From contig DAHUYW010000068.1 in assembly GCA_027306915.1 (NCBI GenBank), positions 1 to 8,459 of the forward strand: a stretch of 8,459 bases of DNA, in the 5' to 3' direction. Each line of letters opens with the position of its first letter. The stretch's first letter is position 1. Under the pieces are notes generated by a model. The model ran no database searches and was not told the DNA's origin. It was given only the letters and a program-made list of their open reading frames with translations. The DNA comes from Spirochaetales bacterium (GTDB lineage: Bacteria > Spirochaetota > Spirochaetia > DAHUYW01). The position numbers and the translations under genes were made by a program. This document shows positions 5,694 to 8,459 of the stretch, in pieces.

Positions 5694-6161
5694 CTAACTT
5701 TCCGGACGAAGCAGGGCGATGATCGGAAGCACGAGCCCGATTGCGGCGAGAACGAGACCGGCCAGGAAGAGGGGGCTGCCCGCGAGGGGCGGCTCGCCCG
5801 GGAACAACACCGAGTCGGCCGGGTGGCTCGGGTCGTAGTAGACCCGCACCGGGTCGCCCTGCCGGCCAAGGCGGCGGAACTCCGCGTAGGCGACGCTTCG
5901 GTACGAAAGTCGCGCCGACTGGAAATGTCTCCCTCCGACCGCGTAGGCGTAGCGCACCTCGTAGTCTTCACCGTGAAGGCTGCCGTAGGCCCGCGAATGG
6001 CCCCAGTAGGAATGAGCTTGCGCGCGAAGCAGCATACCTGTCGTTTCCGACCAGAACAAGGTTTGCCGGCCGCGCAGGGTCGGAACAACGGTGAGGACGA
6101 TGAAGAGCAGGCCGAACCCCACAAAGGGGAGGCTAGCGAGGAGACCGCGTTGGCGGCTCAT
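5694..6161 (-). CDS. DUF3592 domain-containing membrane protein
   Basis: This membrane protein of 155 residues has no known biochemical function. It shows an N-terminal hydrophobic helix (about 7-27), a central beta-rich domain of about 90 residues and a C-terminal hydrophobic helix (about 129-151). The domain has the DUF3592 pattern: an alternating Y-x-V-x-Y-x-Y-x-V-G-G-x-x-F stretch, then G-x-P-V-x-V-Y-Y-D-P at about 101-111 and H-P-x-x-S-V-L just after. With two helices, the middle domain probably faces outside. I prefer the ATG at 6161; a GGGAG 14 bases upstream is a distant binding site. An in-frame GTG at 6176 would add five residues but has no spaced binding site. It starts 29 bases after the PEBP stop on the same strand, so the two are probably co-transcribed. 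Confidence 0.85.
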   Translation of the reverse strand: MSRQRGLLASLPFVGFGLLFIVLTVVPTLRGRQTLFWSETTGMLLRAQAHSYWGHSRAYGSLHGEDYEVRYAYAVGGRHFQSARLSYRSVAYAEFRRLGRQGDPVRVYYDPSHPADSVLFPGEPPLAGSPLFLAGLVLAAIGLVLPIIALLRPES

Positions 6162-6190
6162 CTGTGCGCGTCGCACTCCCGCGCACCCTG

Positions 6191-6820
6191 TCAGTTGCTG
6201 TAGCTGAGCAGGAGCTGCGCCCGCCCAAGGATCGTGCCCTGCATCGCAGCCCGCAATTCCGAGAGGCTGAAGCCGTTCCGGAGCCCGGTGGGGGCCGAGA
6301 GGGCGTAGAGCGTCAGACGATAAACGTGGATGAGCGGCGGCTTAACGTCCTTCGGAATCGAGGCCGGCGGCTGGGGCCCGCGGTAGCCGATCTGGCCGGC
6401 GCTGTTCATGCCCTGGACGAACGACGGATTGCTCACCGAGGCGTTCGCCGGAAGACCGCCGAGCGCGGGATTGATGTCCGCGGCAAGCCAGTGATCGAAG
6501 GGAACCCCCTTTCTCCCGTAGGCTTCCATCACCGCAGCGGCATCGGGATCGTCAAGGATGAGGGCGATGGCCTTGGTTCCGGCAGGGACGTCTCGCCAGA
6601 CGAAAGGGAACGAGATGAGGTTCGCCGGCGCGCCGTCCTTCGCTGCGTAGACCGGATCCAGCCGCCCGGCCGAGACGAGGCCGCTGTGGAAGCCGGTCTG
6701 AGGATCGCCCGAGAGCGCCGGAGACGAGACCGTGAAGGTATGGCCTTGTGCCGCCGCCGCCTGAACGGCAAGAAGCGCTGCGACGAGAACGAGTGTTAAT
6801 CGTCTGAGCCAATCCTCCAC
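6191..6820 (-). CDS. Secreted PEBP family protein (YbhB/YbcL, Raf kinase inhibitor-like)
   Basis: This 209-residue protein is predicted to be exported. A signal peptide is clear: W-L-R-R, a hydrophobic core from about 8 to 19, and an Ala-rich cleavage region ending near residue 24, before QGHTF. The mature part has phosphatidylethanolamine-binding protein motifs: FPFVWRDVP (71-79), DDPDA (90-94, family DPDAP), DHW (109-111), GYRGPQPP (145-152), then H165-x-Y167 and LYAL (171-174). These residues line the anion-binding pocket in the family. The physiological role of bacterial members is poorly known. The start is GTG at 6820, set by GGAGGAGG five bases upstream and by the signal peptide. The frame stays open to a TTG at 6889, but that codon is inside the -35 element. 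It lies upstream of DUF3592 in the same transcript, which suggests an envelope function. Confidence 0.92.
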   Translation of the reverse strand: MEDWLRRLTLVLVAALLAVQAAAAQGHTFTVSSPALSGDPQTGFHSGLVSAGRLDPVYAAKDGAPANLISFPFVWRDVPAGTKAIALILDDPDAAAVMEAYGRKGVPFDHWLAADINPALGGLPANASVSNPSFVQGMNSAGQIGYRGPQPPASIPKDVKPPLIHVYRLTLYALSAPTGLRNGFSLSELRAAMQGTILGRAQLLLSYSN

Positions 6821-6825
6821 GTGTG

Positions 6826-6833
6826 CCTCCTCC
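6826..6833 (-). promoter_or_regulatory. Ribosome binding site that sets the PEBP GTG start
   Basis: The minus strand reads GGAGGAGG five bases before GTG at 6820. This near-ideal site justifies the GTG start and removes 23 upstream in-frame codons from the protein. Confidence 0.8.
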
Positions 6834-6859
6834 GAGCGCCCCTGGAGCGCTTTCACGAA

Positions 6860-6889
6860 ATGGTACCTGCGTCGAAGTGAGAGGGTCAA
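6860..6889 (-). promoter_or_regulatory. Promoter of the PEBP-DUF3592 operon
   Basis: On the minus strand, TTGACC (6889-6884), an 18-bp spacer and TACCAT (6865-6860) make a plausible sigma70-type promoter with 5 of 6 and 4 of 6 consensus bases. Transcription would start near 6853, giving a leader of about 33 bases that contains the GGAGGAGG site. The -35 hexamer is identical to that of the marR promoter. It separates this operon from the amylase gene upstream. Confidence 0.55.
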
Positions 6890-6959
6890 TGAGGCGAGGC
6901 GGCCACCCCTGTTGTCCGCGCGGGCGCACGAAGGTTAGCGGCCAGGCGCGGGACTCACC

Positions 6960-8459
6960 TTACTGCTTCAAGAGAACCCGGGTCTCGGGGCCGGAAAGAA
7001 CAATGGTAAGCCCACGGGGCCCGGACGCAATCGTCGCCCCGGTGAGGAGGTCACGGTAGGAGTCTCCCGGCTTCACTGCGGGAAGAGTGATCTCCTCGCG
7101 GCCGTCGGTGTTCGTCGTCGCCACGAGCAGCTCCTCGTCCCCGTCGCTCCGCTTGTAGACCCAGACGCCGTGCGCGTCATCGGCGAGTACGCTTTCGACA
7201 CGCGCGCTCCAGAGGGCCGGGTGGTCGCGGCGCAGGCGGATGAGGGCTTCGTAACGCTCATAGAGGCTTGGCACAAGAACGTGCGACCAATCCACGGTCC
7301 CGCGCTGGGCATCCCAGCCGTCGCGCCGGTCGCCGAGCATCCCGCGCTCGTCGCCGTAGTAGATGACCGGAATCCCGGGGAGGGTGAACAGGACGGCTAT
7401 AGCTGCTTCCATGCGCCCAACCGCGAGCTCTCCCGGTGTCGCGCCGATGTCTCCGCCGCCGAGGATCGTGAGCGCCCGCGGAGTGTCATGGCTATCGATC
7501 AGGTTGAAGCTCATCTCATCCACCTGCGGCGAGTAGGCGAGGAGCGCCGATTGAATCGAATCGGCAAGGCGCGTGGCTGTCCAGCCTTTCTTGTGCGCGA
7601 AGAAGGGTAGGAGCGCATGGTAGCCGATCGGGTAGTTCATCAGCGAATCAAAGCGGTCGCCTTGCAGCCATGCTGGGTCAATCTCCCAGATCTCCCCGAC
7701 CAAGTAGGCCTCGGGATTTATCTCCTTCACGGTGCGCCGAAACTCGCTCCAAAATCGGGGGGCCTCGATCTCGTTCGGCACGTCGAGCCGAAAGCCGTCG
7801 ATTCCCTGCTCGGTCCAGTAGCGCACGACCGACAGGAGATACCTCGTCACCGCCGGGTTGGCGACGTTCAGCTTCGGAAGGGAGGCGAGCCCCCCCCAGC
7901 CCTCGTAGTTTCCCTCCGCCACGCTTACCGGAAAGCTCTTGATGAAGTACCAGCTCGCGTAGGGCGACTTCTCCCCCTCCTTGAGAACGTCCTGAAACGC
8001 CCAGAACTTCGTACCGGTGTGATTGAAGACACCGTCGAGGATCACGCGGATGCCCAGGCTGTGGGCCCTGTTGATGAGCTCGTGAAAATCGGCAAGGGTG
8101 CCGAGCATCGGATCGATCTTCAGGTAGTCCACGGTGTCGTAGCGATGGGAGCTCTGCGCCTCGAAGATCGGATTGAGATAGATCAGCCCAATGCCGAGGT
8201 GGTGGAGGTAGGGCAGCTCCTGGATGATTCCCTTGAGATCGCCCCCGTAGTACTGGCTGCTCGTGTCCGGACCGATCGGTCCGCCCCACGGCGTCACCGA
8301 GGAGGGGTCGTTCGCTCGATCTCCGTCGCGAAAGCGGTCCGGGAAGATCTGGTAGGCTATTGTGCCTTTCGTCCAACCGACGAGCGGCGGCCCCGACAGC
8401 GGCAGCTTGATCTCGAACGGAGCTGCCTCGGCGGGATCCGGCGAAAGACCGCGGGCCCC
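6960..8459 (-). CDS. GH13 alpha-amylase family glycosidase, neopullulanase/cyclomaltodextrinase-like (5' end outside window)
   Basis: This glycoside hydrolase acts on alpha-glucans; 499 residues are visible and the N-terminus lies beyond the right edge. Numbering from the edge, AYQIFPDRF (35-43) begins the (beta/alpha)8 barrel, so a GTG at 8297 is internal and not the start. Conserved regions are intact: region I DGVFNH (142-147); region V LPKLN (194-198); region II GFRLDV with nucleophile Asp226; region III VGEIW with acid/base Glu256; region IV SHDT with Asp325. Region V of M/L-P-K-L-N form is typical of the neopullulanase/cyclomaltodextrinase subfamily as I know it. A C-terminal beta-sandwich ends at the stop. 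About 28 residues before the barrel, including FEIKLP, may be the end of an N-terminal domain. Whether the enzyme is secreted cannot be told. It ends 139 bases before the PEBP start. The exact substrate (maltodextrin, cyclodextrin or pullulan) is unresolved. Confidence 0.94.
   Translation of the reverse strand, partial: GARGLSPDPAEAAPFEIKLPLSGPPLVGWTKGTIAYQIFPDRFRDGDRANDPSSVTPWGGPIGPDTSSQYYGGDLKGIIQELPYLHHLGIGLIYLNPIFEAQSSHRYDTVDYLKIDPMLGTLADFHELINRAHSLGIRVILDGVFNHTGTKFWAFQDVLKEGEKSPYASWYFIKSFPVSVAEGNYEGWGGLASLPKLNVANPAVTRYLLSVVRYWTEQGIDGFRLDVPNEIEAPRFWSEFRRTVKEINPEAYLVGEIWEIDPAWLQGDRFDSLMNYPIGYHALLPFFAHKKGWTATRLADSIQSALLAYSPQVDEMSFNLIDSHDTPRALTILGGGDIGATPGELAVGRMEAAIAVLFTLPGIPVIYYGDERGMLGDRRDGWDAQRGTVDWSHVLVPSLYERYEALIRLRRDHPALWSARVESVLADDAHGVWVYKRSDGDEELLVATTNTDGREEITLPAVKPGDSYRDLLTGATIASGPRGLTIVLSGPETRVLLKQ

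Noticed and set aside
6821..6889. N-terminal extension of the PEBP protein from a TTG at 6889
   Set aside because: It would start inside the -35 hexamer and bury the signal peptide behind 23 residues. The GTG at 6820 has a near-perfect ribosome binding site.
7678..8376. Minus-strand open frame of 232 codons overlapping the amylase gene
   Set aside because: It is in a shifted frame of the amylase, with scrambled composition. The amylase frame contains all catalytic regions.

Overview
The window comes from a GC-rich bacterial chromosome (roughly 60-65 % GC by eye, not computed). It has tightly packed genes, clear Shine-Dalgarno sequences and sigma70-type promoters lying in short AT-rich islands. 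I cannot name the organism. The drug-efflux gene resembles 14-helix TetA(L)/TetA(K)-type proteins of Gram-positive bacteria, which is a hint and not a diagnosis. No RNA gene, IS element, CRISPR array or phage feature was seen.

The layout has three blocks. (1) A minus-strand gene (30-1433) encodes a 14-helix MFS exporter. (2) Across a divergent promoter region of about 200 bp, a plus-strand run (1636-4425) encodes a small DUF3224 protein, a DUF1537-family four-carbon acid sugar kinase and an NAD-dependent beta-hydroxyacid dehydrogenase resembling L-threonate dehydrogenase. (3) The rest is on the minus strand. Read in the direction of transcription it is a GH13 alpha-amylase/neopullulanase-type enzyme cut by the right edge, a secreted PEBP (YbhB/YbcL-like) protein, a DUF3592 membrane protein, a MarR-type regulator and a nitroreductase-family flavoprotein.

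The genes form several small functional units. The kinase and dehydrogenase fit the known acid-sugar route in which a 2-dehydrogenase makes a 3-oxo-tetronate and the kinase phosphorylates it; the usual aldolase/decarboxylase and isomerase partners are not in the window. The marR-nitroreductase pair looks like a self-regulated two-gene operon, and its promoter implies a leaderless marR transcript. The PEBP and DUF3592 genes appear to share a promoter.

I did not find convincing evidence of a wholly new system. The points most worth checking are the kinase-dehydrogenase pair led by a DUF3224 gene, the loss of the TetA(L/K) Glu397 equivalent in the efflux protein, and the leaderless marR promoter with a 10-bp-period direct repeat.
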